From Magnetovibrio sp. (GTDB taxonomy: Bacteria > Pseudomonadota > Alphaproteobacteria > Rhodospirillales > Casp-alpha2), in NCBI GenBank assembly GCA_002722175.1, contig PBKU01000028.1:1-37356 (forward strand): a stretch of 37,356 nucleotides of DNA. The letters run 5' to 3'. Below the pieces are notes generated by a model. It searched no databases. It was not told the DNA's origin and saw nothing but the letters and a program-made list of their open reading frames with translations. Shown in pieces: positions 15,859 through 24,611 of the stretch (positions are counted from its first letter, which is position 1; each line of letters starts with the position of its first letter). A program made the position numbers and the translations under genes.

Positions 15859-18306
15859 TTACGATTTTATCCGCTCAGCTTTAGGATCATACATCGGTTT
15901 TAGTGATATTTCGGCATCAAAAAGATCACCTGCAACCTCAATCTTGTATTTTCCTTCTAAAACCCAATCAGCTTCAATCCTATGCTCGGCACAAACATAT
16001 CCGAGTCCAATGGCTCCTCCTAGAGAATGACCAAACATGCCTGAGGAAATATAACCAACAATTTGACTTGATCTCCATATTGGCTCGTTATGATATAGGA
16101 GGGGCTCTGGGTCCAAGAGCCGAAACTGAGCCAGGCGTCTTTTTACCCCGGCTTTTTTTTGAGCAACTAGGGAGTCACGGCCAACAAATCCACCAGGTTT
16201 GTTCCAGGAAATTGCAAACTCTAACCCAGCCTCAATTGGTGAATCTTCGTCGGTAATATCGTGTCCCCAGTGTCGAAATGCCTTTTCAATTCTTAGAGAA
16301 TTGATTGCATGGAGGCCAACTTGTTTTAATCCAAAAGGGGTCCCCTCATCACATATACTATTGAAAACATGGACTGCAAACTCTGTTGGCATGCTGATTT
16401 CCCAACCAAGTTCCCCGACATAACTAATTCTAGATGCACGTACACGAGCCATTGCAAAATCGATTTCACGGGAGCACCCAAAAGGAAACGCTTTATTTGA
16501 TAGGTCCTCTGGTGTTAAGAGTTGAAGAAGCTCACGAGAACGTGGACCCATAACACTTATGATGGAAAAGCCCGATGTTACATCAGTAGCAATAGCCCGA
16601 TCAGTTGATGCAATATGGCGGTTTAACCACCCGAAATCACGAACTTGTGATTGAGCTGAAGTCAAGATTAGGTAGTCGTTTTCAGAGAGCCTTGTAATTG
16701 TTAGGTCTGCCTCAATCCCGCCTCTATCATTGAGCCACTGGGTATAAATAATTCGATTGGGTTCAATGGAAACGTTGTTTGTACTTATTCGATTGAGAAT
16801 TTTTTCGGAGTCTTGTCCTTGCAATCGGAATTTTGCAAACGAACTCATATCTATTACCCCAACATTTGTGCGGATAGTTTCATGCTCTTTTGCTGAATAT
16901 TTAAACCAATTTTGTCGTTTAAAACTATACTGGTATTTCGCTTTTGTACCTTTAGGAGCGAACCAATTAGGTCTTTCCCAACCGAAATCCTCTCCAAAGC
17001 ACGCCCCTTGTTTTTCTAGTTCGTGGTGCAATGCGGAACGGCGGATGTCACGTGAAGTTTCGGGTTGTTGAAACGGCCAATGCATGCCGTACAAAAGTCC
17101 AAGAGTTTCGGCCACTCGATTCTTAAGATAAAGCGCATTTGATTGGAAAGGCATATTTCGCCTTATATCAACTTCCCAATAATCCTGAGCAGGGTGCCCA
17201 TCACGCAACCAATCTGCAACAACCTTACCTACGCCACCGGCGGATTGAATTCCCATGGAGTTGAACCCCGCTGCAACAAACAGGCCCTTCATTTCAGGGG
17301 TTTCCCCAATGCTGTAGCGATTATCTGGCGTAAAGCTTTCAGGGCCGCAGAAGAATTTCTGAATACCCACTTCTCTAAGTGCCGGCATCCGATTCAAGGC
17401 TTTTTCCAATATGGGTTGGAAGTGGTTAAAGTCTTCGGGAAGTTCATCGAAGCAGAAATTATTGGGTATGCCCTCCATGCCCCATGGTTTGGCTCTCTTC
17501 TCAAAAGCGCCAAGAAGTATTTTCCCAGCGTCCTCTTTATAATAAGAACTGGCGTCGTAATCACGAAGAACTGGTAAAGTTTCATCGACTCCCTCGAAAG
17601 GTTCCGTCACAATATAAAAATGCTCGCAAGCATGTAGAGGTACATTGACGTTAAGAGGCTTAGCAAGTTCCCGTGTCCACATTCCTGTTGCTAAGACAAC
17701 AAAATCGGTATCAATCTTACCTTTGTTCGTGTAAATACCTGTTACTTTTTCCCCATTGTGGGCAATTTTTTCAACGAGAGTATCTTCGAAAAACTGAACC
17801 CCTTGCATGCGCGCACCTTTCGCAAGTGCTTGTGTTACATCGATGGGGTTTGCCTGACCATCCGAAGGTATATGGATAGCTCCTACGAGGTCATCTATAT
17901 ATAATAACGGATAAAGTTCTTTCACTTCGCTAGGAGTTATAATGTTAACGGCAAGACCAAAAACCTGTGACATTGATGCTCCACGAGATAGTTCTTCCAT
18001 TCGCTCTTCACTAGTAGCTATAGAAATAGCCCCATTCTGTTTAAAACCTGTTGCTTGGCCGGTTTCTCGCTCTAATTCAGCAAACAATTCCGCTGAATAT
18101 TTAGCGAGTTTTGTCATATTTTGTGTTGGTCTTAACTGGCCAATTAGACCAGCCGCATGCCAGGTTGTTCCGCAGGTTAATTGTTTGCGTTCTAGAACAA
18201 CCGTATCTGCCCAACCAATTTTTCCAAGGTGATATGCAATCGAACACCCAATTACACCGCCACCAACAATCGCGACCCGACATTTTTTAGGAGGTTCATT
18301 TGTCAT
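15859..18306 (-). CDS. FAD-dependent dimethylglycine/sarcosine dehydrogenase-like protein with GcvT domain
   Basis: This 815-residue two-part flavoenzyme begins with a DAO-type FAD domain, dinucleotide motif VAIVGGGVIGCSIAYHLG (residues 11-28). GTTWHAAGL follows, whose His50 matches the covalent FAD attachment site of dimethylglycine and sarcosine dehydrogenases. A linker (FAO_M type) follows, and the C-terminal half is a GcvT-like aminomethyltransferase domain with SYVGELGWEISMP and SLRIEKAFRHWG, which would trap the released C1 unit on tetrahydrofolate. GAGGA precedes ATG 18306 at good spacing. It probably demethylates an N-methylated glycine. The soxBDAG operon 6 kb away supports a shared glycine-betaine-type route, but the exact substrate is open. 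Confidence 0.88.
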   Translation of the reverse strand: MTNEPPKKCRVAIVGGGVIGCSIAYHLGKIGWADTVVLERKQLTCGTTWHAAGLIGQLRPTQNMTKLAKYSAELFAELERETGQATGFKQNGAISIATSEERMEELSRGASMSQVFGLAVNIITPSEVKELYPLLYIDDLVGAIHIPSDGQANPIDVTQALAKGARMQGVQFFEDTLVEKIAHNGEKVTGIYTNKGKIDTDFVVLATGMWTRELAKPLNVNVPLHACEHFYIVTEPFEGVDETLPVLRDYDASSYYKEDAGKILLGAFEKRAKPWGMEGIPNNFCFDELPEDFNHFQPILEKALNRMPALREVGIQKFFCGPESFTPDNRYSIGETPEMKGLFVAAGFNSMGIQSAGGVGKVVADWLRDGHPAQDYWEVDIRRNMPFQSNALYLKNRVAETLGLLYGMHWPFQQPETSRDIRRSALHHELEKQGACFGEDFGWERPNWFAPKGTKAKYQYSFKRQNWFKYSAKEHETIRTNVGVIDMSSFAKFRLQGQDSEKILNRISTNNVSIEPNRIIYTQWLNDRGGIEADLTITRLSENDYLILTSAQSQVRDFGWLNRHIASTDRAIATDVTSGFSIISVMGPRSRELLQLLTPEDLSNKAFPFGCSREIDFAMARVRASRISYVGELGWEISMPTEFAVHVFNSICDEGTPFGLKQVGLHAINSLRIEKAFRHWGHDITDEDSPIEAGLEFAISWNKPGGFVGRDSLVAQKKAGVKRRLAQFRLLDPEPLLYHNEPIWRSSQIVGYISSGMFGHSLGGAIGLGYVCAEHRIEADWVLEGKYKIEVAGDLFDAEISLKPMYDPKAERIKS

Positions 18307-18495
18307 CTTTTATTCCTCTTAGGGGGCTAACCAATCAGAGCTTCTCTGTTAACGAATGCAGTTTTGCAAAATAGTATCGTTTATTTTTGTATCACAAAAT
18401 ACGAATGTTTATAAGAATTCTTAAAGGTTATTGTTGACTAAAGCTAATTGGTAATAGAAAACTGGGTGGGTACATTTTTAACTTTGAGGTGAGGC

Positions 18496-18855
18496 ATGGC
18501 CGAAGATAGTGTTGACGAGAATTTTGTAGAGGTAATATCTAACGTTTCTCACGCCAACGGCGTATTTCGAGTGACTTTTGCGCAACAAGAAGCTGATGGA
18601 GCAGTGCGTCCCGTTACCAGGCTTCTGATCCCGGCAAATCAGCTAGGGCGGATCCTTAACGGACTAAATAATGCAGCAGGTGAGATTGGCCAAAAAGTGC
18701 GACAGCAGGTGTCTCAGGCAGGGGGAAGTGGGAGCGCCGCCCGAGGAACAGGAGCACGGACCCCGGCCGCGGCCGCCCGGGCGAAACAGCCAGCAACTAA
18801 AGGAGCGTCGAAAACTTCTGCTAAAAGAGGGAAATCATCCAAGAAAAAGAAGTAA
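18496..18855 (+). CDS. Small uncharacterised protein with a histone-H1-like Lys/Ala-rich tail
   Basis: I do not recognise this 119-residue protein with certainty. Residues 8-70 look like a compact beta-beta-alpha domain (FVEVISNVSHANGVFRVTF, then RLLIPANQLGRILNGLNN), faintly like DUF3467 proteins. From about residue 75 the chain is low-complexity Gly/Ala/Ser and then Ala/Lys, ending in SSKKKK, similar to bacterial histone-H1-like tails. The DNA for residues 75-95 (about 18720-18780) is strikingly GC-rich against the AT-leaning surroundings. GAGG sits 6 nt upstream of ATG 18496. It is divergent from the dimethylglycine-dehydrogenase-like gene. Nucleic-acid binding is a guess from the tail. Confidence 0.75.
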   Translation: MAEDSVDENFVEVISNVSHANGVFRVTFAQQEADGAVRPVTRLLIPANQLGRILNGLNNAAGEIGQKVRQQVSQAGGSGSAARGTGARTPAAAARAKQPATKGASKTSAKRGKSSKKKK

Positions 18856-19234
18856 AAGGGTACCAGTTCGGACCGCTTTTAATTGCAGAATTGAGCTATT
18901 CCAAAGCCACTCTCCTCTTTATTGTGTAGCATAGATTTCTAGTTTAGCGCCTGACCTTCCCTTATGGTCCGTGGTTAGCCCAAGCAATGCTTTTGAATGT
19001 AGTTCCTCCCTGTTAGCGCAAGTGTTGGATAGCCTGAGAACGTGAAGGAATGAGGCTTTCAGACATGGAAAGTGTGATGGGTTGTGAGATGTATTCAGGG
19101 AATATTGACCCCTTTAATGGTAATGTTAATGGACCAGTGTGGGTGCACCCAGCACTCCCTATTCCAGATGAATACAGTTAACGAATTTGAAGTTTGCTTT
19201 AAGCTTTCCGGTATTTTGCTTTATTTGCTTTTTG
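18856..19234. other. Convergent intergenic region
   Basis: This 379-bp gap lies between the small basic-tailed protein and the aminotransferase. Apart from the tentative small ORF at 19050-19181, I see no gene or RNA. No clear intrinsic terminator is present for either neighbour. Confidence 0.4.
19050..19181 (+). CDS. Possible 43-residue small protein
   Basis: The frame opens just after a TGA and reads MRLSDMESVMGCEMYSGNID onward, ending in PALPIPDEYS and TAA. A second in-frame ATG at 19065 has AGG about 9 nt upstream and would give 38 residues. The composition (GNIDPFNGNVNGPVWVHPAL) looks more protein-like than a random frame. The ORF is short, has no recognised homologue, and has only weak ribosome binding sites. 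It could be spurious. Confidence 0.3.
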   Translation: MRLSDMESVMGCEMYSGNIDPFNGNVNGPVWVHPALPIPDEYS

Positions 19235-20545
19235 CTAAATTCGTGAAAAAGTTTCGCGGAGGATACTGACAATATTATCAATTTGTTCTTTCTCAATTAT
19301 AAATGGTGGGGCAACAATACCGCAGTCGCCTGTGAACTTAATGTGGATACCATTCCAGAACAATTCTTTTTGCAGGCGTGTGCCAAGGCTTCCAGGAGCC
19401 CCCTTCGGTTTCAATTCTATCCCATTCATGAGCCCGTACCCACGGATGTCCTTAACACAATCCATATTTTTCAGCGTGAACATCGAATCTTGAAAGTAAT
19501 CAACGAGCCCATTTGCCCGCTCAAATAAGTTTTCATTTTGGAAAATATTTTGTGTTGCAATACCCGCAGCACATGCTGCCGGGTGTCCTGAATATGTATA
19601 CCCGTGGAAGAATTCTATGGAGCTTTCTGGCGCCGAACTGGTAATTGTTTTGTAAATTTCATCTCTTACGACAACACCTCCCATTGGCTGGGCTCCGTTT
19701 GTTAGGGCCTTTGCAATTGTCATGATATCTGGCGTTACTCCAAAACTTTGTGCTCCAAAGGCTTTTCCGGTTCGGCCAAACCCACAAATTACTTCGTCAA
19801 ACACAAGAAGAATTCCATGCTCATCGCAAATTTCACGTAAGCGTTCAAGATACCCTTTTGGTGGAACCAGAACCCCGGTTGACCCTGCTATTGGCTCGAC
19901 AAAAACAGCCCCGATAGTTGCTCCTCCATAGGTTTCACAAATACGTTTTAAGTCATCAGCAAATTCAACTCCCCGCTCTGGTTGTCCTCTGCTAAATGTA
20001 TTTTCCTCCATCCATGTATGTCTTAGACAAACAACATTTGGCATAACGCCTGGAAAGGTTTCCCGGTTTTTTACCATTCCTGAAAGACTAACCCCGCCTA
20101 TATTAACACCGTGGTACGCACGTTCCCTGCTAACAAAACGTATCCGTTGTCCTTCCCCGTTTGCCCTGTGATATGCCATCGCAATTTTGATTGCCGTATC
20201 AACAGATTCTGAACCAGAGTTTGTGAAAAAAATATGATTGAGAGGGTCTGGAGTAATTCGCGTGACTTTTTCCGCTAGCTCAAACGATCCGGGATGACCC
20301 ATTTGAAAGTGGGGTGAATAGTCATGCCGCTGTAGTTGTTCATATACAGCTTCTGCAATTTCCTCGCGGCCATGGCCTAATGGCGAACAAAATAATGCTG
20401 AAGAGGCGTCCAAGATTTTGCCGCCATGTTGATCCCAGAAATAAACTCCCTCGGCCTTAGTCACGATACGTGGATCTGACTTGAAGTCTCTGTTACCCGT
20501 AAAAGGCATCCAGTGGCTTTCCAAGGAATTCGCTGTGAACTGCAT
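19235..20545 (-). CDS. Class III omega-aminotransferase, probably taurine:pyruvate or beta-alanine:pyruvate type
   Basis: This 436-residue PLP enzyme of aminotransferase class III has HWMPFTGNRDFKSDPR at the N-terminus, FFTNSGSESVDTAIK (cofactor phosphate region), LLVFDEVICGFGRTG with the PLP-ring Asp, catalytic Lys279 in IAKALTNGAQ, and YTYSGHPAACAAG. I chose the second Met (ATG 20545) because GGGAGG lies 8 nt upstream; the ATG at 20551 is too close to it. It is divergent from xsc, so taurine to sulfoacetaldehyde with pyruvate as acceptor is the natural reading (Tpa). Related enzymes use beta-alanine and other omega-amines, so I leave the symbol blank. Confidence 0.87.
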   Translation of the reverse strand: MQFTANSLESHWMPFTGNRDFKSDPRIVTKAEGVYFWDQHGGKILDASSALFCSPLGHGREEIAEAVYEQLQRHDYSPHFQMGHPGSFELAEKVTRITPDPLNHIFFTNSGSESVDTAIKIAMAYHRANGEGQRIRFVSRERAYHGVNIGGVSLSGMVKNRETFPGVMPNVVCLRHTWMEENTFSRGQPERGVEFADDLKRICETYGGATIGAVFVEPIAGSTGVLVPPKGYLERLREICDEHGILLVFDEVICGFGRTGKAFGAQSFGVTPDIMTIAKALTNGAQPMGGVVVRDEIYKTITSSAPESSIEFFHGYTYSGHPAACAAGIATQNIFQNENLFERANGLVDYFQDSMFTLKNMDCVKDIRGYGLMNGIELKPKGAPGSLGTRLQKELFWNGIHIKFTGDCGIVAPPFIIEKEQIDNIVSILRETFSRI

Positions 20546-21034
20546 GATCATATCCTCCCTTTCGGGGATTTATATGTTGTTATTGTAAGGCAACCTACCT
20601 AAAACTAATTCGCCTTTACTTATATGTAAGTCATTACATGAGACATTCCCACGTCAAATAGAATAGCATCTTTACTCGTCATAGGAAACTCGGTCAAGGG
20701 TACCTTCGATGGGCTGCTAGGAAAGAAAGCGATTTGAACATGGATTGTTTTCTTGCTTCACCATGGGGTTTTGAAAGTCTAGCTCGCTACATATTGAACG
20801 GGTCCGCTTTTTTTAATTAGTAACATATTTGCAATTTTCAGCGGTTCCAATTAAATCTGTAGAAGACTAACTAAATGTGTGGATGCGTGGGATTTTATAT
20901 CGTAAAAGTTTTCATGAAAATAGTTTCTTGGTAGAATGTGAAGGTCCAGATTGCAACAAAGAATTCACCTCTAACTGGCAAGGAATATTTTTGGGTGTGA
21001 AAAGACCTTCACCAGAAACCGCAAGGAGAAAAAA
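20546..21034. promoter_or_regulatory. Divergent promoter region between the aminotransferase and xsc
   Basis: This 489-bp gap has no gene that I can support. It must hold the promoters of both divergent genes. A 16-bp palindromic element, ATGTAA-GTCA-TTACAT at 20624-20639, lies about 80 bp upstream of the aminotransferase and is a candidate operator. AAGGAG lies 6 nt before the xsc start. I see no match to the TauR direct-repeat pattern I know of, and no regulator gene is encoded nearby. Confidence 0.5.
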
Positions 21035-22813
21035 ATGCCGAAGATGAACACAGAGGAGGCTTTCGTAAAGGTTCTGCAAATGCATGGAATTGAGCATGCG
21101 TTTGGTATCATCGGTTCTGCAATGATGCCTGTTTCAGATCTTTTCCCAAAAGCAGGAATTACTTTTTGGGATTGCGCTCATGAGGGAAATGCCGGAATGA
21201 TTTGTGACGGCTACACCCGCTCAACCGGTTTGATGGCTATGTGCGTGGCTCAGAATGGTCCAGGAATCACTAATTTTGTTACACCCATAAAAACTGCATA
21301 TTGGAACCATACACCCATGCTGCTAGTGACCCCTCAGGCGGCAAACAAGACCATTGGCCAGGGCGGGTTTCAGGAGGTAGAGCAGATGGCTCTCTTCAAA
21401 GATATGGTTTGTTACCAGGAGGAAGTCAGAGATCCAGAAAGAATGGCTGAAGTTCTTAACCGCGTAATCGAGAAAGCATGGAGGGGTTCAGCACCGGCTC
21501 AGATAAACGTGCCACGTGATTTCTGGACCAGAGTAATTGATATTGAATTGCCGCCTTTAGTCTACTTGGAACGCCCAGCGGGTGGGATGACGGCAATTGC
21601 CGAGGCAGCTCGTTTATTGTCGGAGGCCGAATTTCCAGTAGTTTTATCTGGGGCCGGGGTTGTAATTGGTGATGCCATACCCGATTGCGTGCAATTAGCT
21701 GAGCGTTTGGATGCAGCAGTATGCAATGGGTATCAGCATAATGATAGCTTTCCGGGAAGTCACCGTTTAGCTGTTGGACCTCTAGGGTATAATGGTTCCA
21801 AAGCTGCAATGGAGTTAATTGCTAAAGCCGATGTAGTAATAGCTCTTGGCACTCGGCTTAATCCATTTTCAACATTGCCGAGTTATGGAATCAATTATTG
21901 GCCGGAAAATGCTGCAATTATTCAAGTTGATATTAACGCAGACCGGATAGGCTTAACAAAAAAAGTTACCGTTGGAATTTGTGGTGACGTTAAACTCGTA
22001 ACGCAGCAGATTTTGGAAAAACTTTCATCCAAGGCTGGTGATGTTGGTCGTGAAGAAAGAAAAGCTTTAATCCACCAAACAAAGTCGGCTTGGTTGCAGA
22101 CTCTAAGCAGCATGGATCACGAAGACGATGACCCCGGAACAACGTGGAATGCCGATGCTCGCAGCCGAGATGCGAACCTTATGGCGCCAAGGCAAGCTTG
22201 GAGGGCAATTCAAGATGGCCTGCCTAAAAACGCTATCATTTCGACTGATATTGGGAATAATTGTGCCATTGGAAATGCGTATCCGACTTTTGAGGAAGGT
22301 AGAAAGTATTTGTCGCCCGGTCTTTTTGGCCCCTGTGGCTATGGCTTCCCAGCGATAATAGGAGCCAAAATTGGCTGTCCTGATATTCCTGTCGTTGGGT
22401 TTGCTGGCGATGGGGCTTTTGGGATCTCAATGAGTGAAATGACCTCATGTGGCCGTGAAGAGTGGCCGGGAATAACTATGGTCATTTTCCGCAATTATCA
22501 ATGGGGTGCGGAAAAGCGAAATACTATTTTGTGGTATCAAAATAATTTTGTCGGGACAGAGTTAAATCCAAATTTTAGTTATGCAAAAATAGCTGAAGGG
22601 TGCGGATTAAAGGGTGTAAAAGTGACCACTCAGAACGAACTTTCTGAAGCGCTTCTTTTAGCGTGTAATTTGCAAAAAGATGGAATTACAACATTTATCG
22701 AGGTCATACTTAATCAAGAGCTAGGGGAACCTTTTCGACGTGATGCGATGAAAGCTCCAGAACCAGTTGCCGGAATAGATCCGAACGATATGCGCAAACA
22801 ACATTTTGCCTAG
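21035..22813 (+). CDS. xsc: Sulfoacetaldehyde acetyltransferase
   Basis: Xsc is a thiamine-diphosphate enzyme converting sulfoacetaldehyde plus phosphate to acetyl phosphate and sulfite, the C-S bond-breaking step of taurine and isethionate breakdown. The 592-residue length fits. The PYR domain carries the cofactor-activating Glu50 in DCAHEGNAGMICDGY. The central domain begins near VVLSGAGVVIGDA. The ThDP/metal motif starts at GDG 458-460 (GFAGDGAFGISMSEM) and continues to FRNYQWGAEKRN, which is characteristic of Xsc rather than acetolactate synthase. A strong AAGGAG precedes ATG 21035. A phosphate acetyltransferase gene follows, as in known xsc-pta pairs. Confidence 0.95.
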   Translation: MPKMNTEEAFVKVLQMHGIEHAFGIIGSAMMPVSDLFPKAGITFWDCAHEGNAGMICDGYTRSTGLMAMCVAQNGPGITNFVTPIKTAYWNHTPMLLVTPQAANKTIGQGGFQEVEQMALFKDMVCYQEEVRDPERMAEVLNRVIEKAWRGSAPAQINVPRDFWTRVIDIELPPLVYLERPAGGMTAIAEAARLLSEAEFPVVLSGAGVVIGDAIPDCVQLAERLDAAVCNGYQHNDSFPGSHRLAVGPLGYNGSKAAMELIAKADVVIALGTRLNPFSTLPSYGINYWPENAAIIQVDINADRIGLTKKVTVGICGDVKLVTQQILEKLSSKAGDVGREERKALIHQTKSAWLQTLSSMDHEDDDPGTTWNADARSRDANLMAPRQAWRAIQDGLPKNAIISTDIGNNCAIGNAYPTFEEGRKYLSPGLFGPCGYGFPAIIGAKIGCPDIPVVGFAGDGAFGISMSEMTSCGREEWPGITMVIFRNYQWGAEKRNTILWYQNNFVGTELNPNFSYAKIAEGCGLKGVKVTTQNELSEALLLACNLQKDGITTFIEVILNQELGEPFRRDAMKAPEPVAGIDPNDMRKQHFA

Positions 22814-22961
22814 TGATCTAACCGTGGAGAAAGAAAGAAAATTTTCTGCATGTGACTGGTTCTAGTGGTATATTGTTTTTCGGGAACTGTGCAATAAAAA
22901 TTTTGTTTATTAACAATAAGTCGTGATCATTTTAATTTTTTTTTGTGAGAGTGCCCGCAAG

Positions 22962-23891
22962 ATGTTGAGCTCAACTCCATTTCAAATCCCACCTTATCTG
23001 CTAGAGCAGGCAAAGGGCTTGGGTGTAATCCGGACAGCGATTGCTGGAGCTGATCATCCTATTGCATTAGAAAGTGCCCGGCAAAGTACCCGATCAAATC
23101 TAATTCAGCCGTTACTGATAGGTAATAAGAAAAAAATTCAAGCTCTTGCTGATTCACAAAAGTGGGATATTCAGAAATTTCAAATAATCAATGCGACGGG
23201 AGAAAAAAAGATAGCCGAAATTGCAGCATCAGCCGCAAAACACAATGAAGTGAAAACTATAATGAAAGGGCAAATTCATACCGATTCTTTAATGAAAGCC
23301 GTTTTAAATCGTGATGCTGGGCTCCGCACTGAAAAACGTTTAAGTCATATTTTTCACATGACGATACCTAATAATAAAAAAAATATTCTGATAACTGATG
23401 GAGCACTTAATGTGGCGCCAGATACTCAGACAAAAATCGATATAGTTAAAAACTCCATCGCACTTGCGCATGCTTTAGGAAAAACAGCCCCGCGAATAGC
23501 TATGTTATCGGCAACTGAGGCTCCAACAAAATCTATGCCTTCAAGCCTTGATGCGAAAAAAGTTGTAGAACACTTTAAGGATTATGACAGCAATAGGGCT
23601 ATAGTGGACGGTCCCTTTGCTCTAGATATTGCTGTTTCCCAAAAAGCTGCGCGATTAAAGGGCGTTGAAAGCCTAGTTGCTGGAGCTGCGGACGTTTTGG
23701 TGGTGCCTAATATCGAGATGGGAAATGGCCTTTTTAAAATGATGGTATATTTTTTGAGTGGCTTGGCCGCTGGTATTGTTATGGGTGCTAAAGTGCCAAT
23801 TGTTTTGACATCGCGGGCTGATCCTCCAGAAGCTCGTTTAGCGGCTGCAGCAATCGCCGTAATTGTCTCCGCAAAGGGTAAAGGAAATTAG
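22962..23891 (+). CDS. pta: Phosphate acetyltransferase (PTA/PTB family)
   Basis: This enzyme converts acetyl phosphate plus CoA to acetyl-CoA, completing the Xsc route. It is a 309-residue short-form member of the PTA/PTB family. Recognisable parts are TIMKGQIHTDSLMKAVL, IPNNKKNILITDGALNV, KTAPRIAMLSATEAPTKSMP, VDGPFALDIAVS and ADVLVVPNIEMGNGLFKMM. I chose ATG 22962 with GAGAG about 9 nt upstream; an in-frame GTG at 22923 adds a hydrophobic stretch atypical for the family. It lies 148 bp after xsc on the same strand. A phosphate butyryltransferase activity is possible from sequence alone, but the context favours acetyl phosphate. Confidence 0.88.
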   Translation: MLSSTPFQIPPYLLEQAKGLGVIRTAIAGADHPIALESARQSTRSNLIQPLLIGNKKKIQALADSQKWDIQKFQIINATGEKKIAEIAASAAKHNEVKTIMKGQIHTDSLMKAVLNRDAGLRTEKRLSHIFHMTIPNNKKNILITDGALNVAPDTQTKIDIVKNSIALAHALGKTAPRIAMLSATEAPTKSMPSSLDAKKVVEHFKDYDSNRAIVDGPFALDIAVSQKAARLKGVESLVAGAADVLVVPNIEMGNGLFKMMVYFLSGLAAGIVMGAKVPIVLTSRADPPEARLAAAAIAVIVSAKGKGN

Positions 23892-24008
23892 TGAGTTATA
23901 ATTTTGTCCGTAAATGAATTTTATCTAGTTGTTTCAAAAACTAGAGTCTGGACGGCAGGGGATTGAGTATGAATTTACAAAGATAATCTTATTTTTAAAG
24001 GCAAGATT

Positions 24009-24611
24009 TTAAACTTCTGAGCGACGATTGAGCTCGTTTCGTGCTTCCTTAAGCCAATCTAGGCATGCTAGCCCAAAACTTCTTGTTATATAAAGGTCAA
24101 TTATATCTTTATCGATAGACTCAAGCATCACAGAAAAGTGGCCTAGTAAGGTCGACATTGCAGTTTCTGGTCGAAAGACTCTTGGATGTAGATCAGCTGA
24201 ACACCCTTTAGCTAGGATATCTCTAACAGAGTTTCCGCTCAGTCGAAGAACAACGCGCCCGGTAGTGATATTTCTGATGGTTGAGAGGGGAGAAGAGTTT
24301 CGGAGCCTTGATTCTAATTTATTCCCTACGGGCTGTTCCGCAACGAGCATCCACCTGTTTGGTTGGAGCCAAACCCCTCTAATGCCTTCACAACTATTTA
24401 CTGAAATGGGGGGGTCGGGCAGAATAAACCCAATGCAAGATTCAATGGATAAACGGGAAGTAATGTCACCTTTTGGAATGCCAACTGAGAAGAGGTAAAG
24501 CGAGCGGCGTTCTTTGATGCTGAGTTTTTTCTCAATGATGTTCTCGCCCTCATTAAGTGCATCACCAAAATGTCCTTCAATTGCTGAAACCCGGGCTACT
24601 TTGTCAGCCAC
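24009..24611 (-). CDS. soxG: Sarcosine oxidase gamma subunit SoxG
   Basis: This is the small gamma subunit of heterotetrameric sarcosine oxidase, here 200 residues. It resembles a reduced GcvT-type fold, with GVWLQPNRWMLVAEQP, the centre TGRVVLRLSGNSVRDILAKG, SADLHPRVF and TRSFGLACLDWLKEA near the end. I chose GTG 24611 because GGGGAG lies 7 nt upstream; it overlaps the soxA stop by 8 bp, a usual coupling in this operon. A TTG at 24635 is an alternative. It is the last gene of soxBDAG and converges on pta. Confidence 0.9.
   Translation of the reverse strand: MADKVARVSAIEGHFGDALNEGENIIEKKLSIKERRSLYLFSVGIPKGDITSRLSIESCIGFILPDPPISVNSCEGIRGVWLQPNRWMLVAEQPVGNKLESRLRNSSPLSTIRNITTGRVVLRLSGNSVRDILAKGCSADLHPRVFRPETAMSTLLGHFSVMLESIDKDIIDLYITRSFGLACLDWLKEARNELNRRSEV

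Noticed and set aside
19084-19269. 61-residue plus-strand frame reaching into the aminotransferase gene
   Set aside because: It overlaps the end of the aminotransferase and has no family features; the frame at 19050-19181 is slightly more convincing.
21035-22813. Acetolactate synthase as the identity of the ThDP enzyme
   Set aside because: The segments around FRNYQWGAEKRN and the downstream phosphate acetyltransferase fit sulfoacetaldehyde acetyltransferase much better, and no small regulatory subunit gene is present.
23925-23950. Hairpin CTAGTT...AACTAG between pta and soxG as a bidirectional terminator
   Set aside because: The stem is only six base pairs, AT-rich and not followed by a T-run in either direction.
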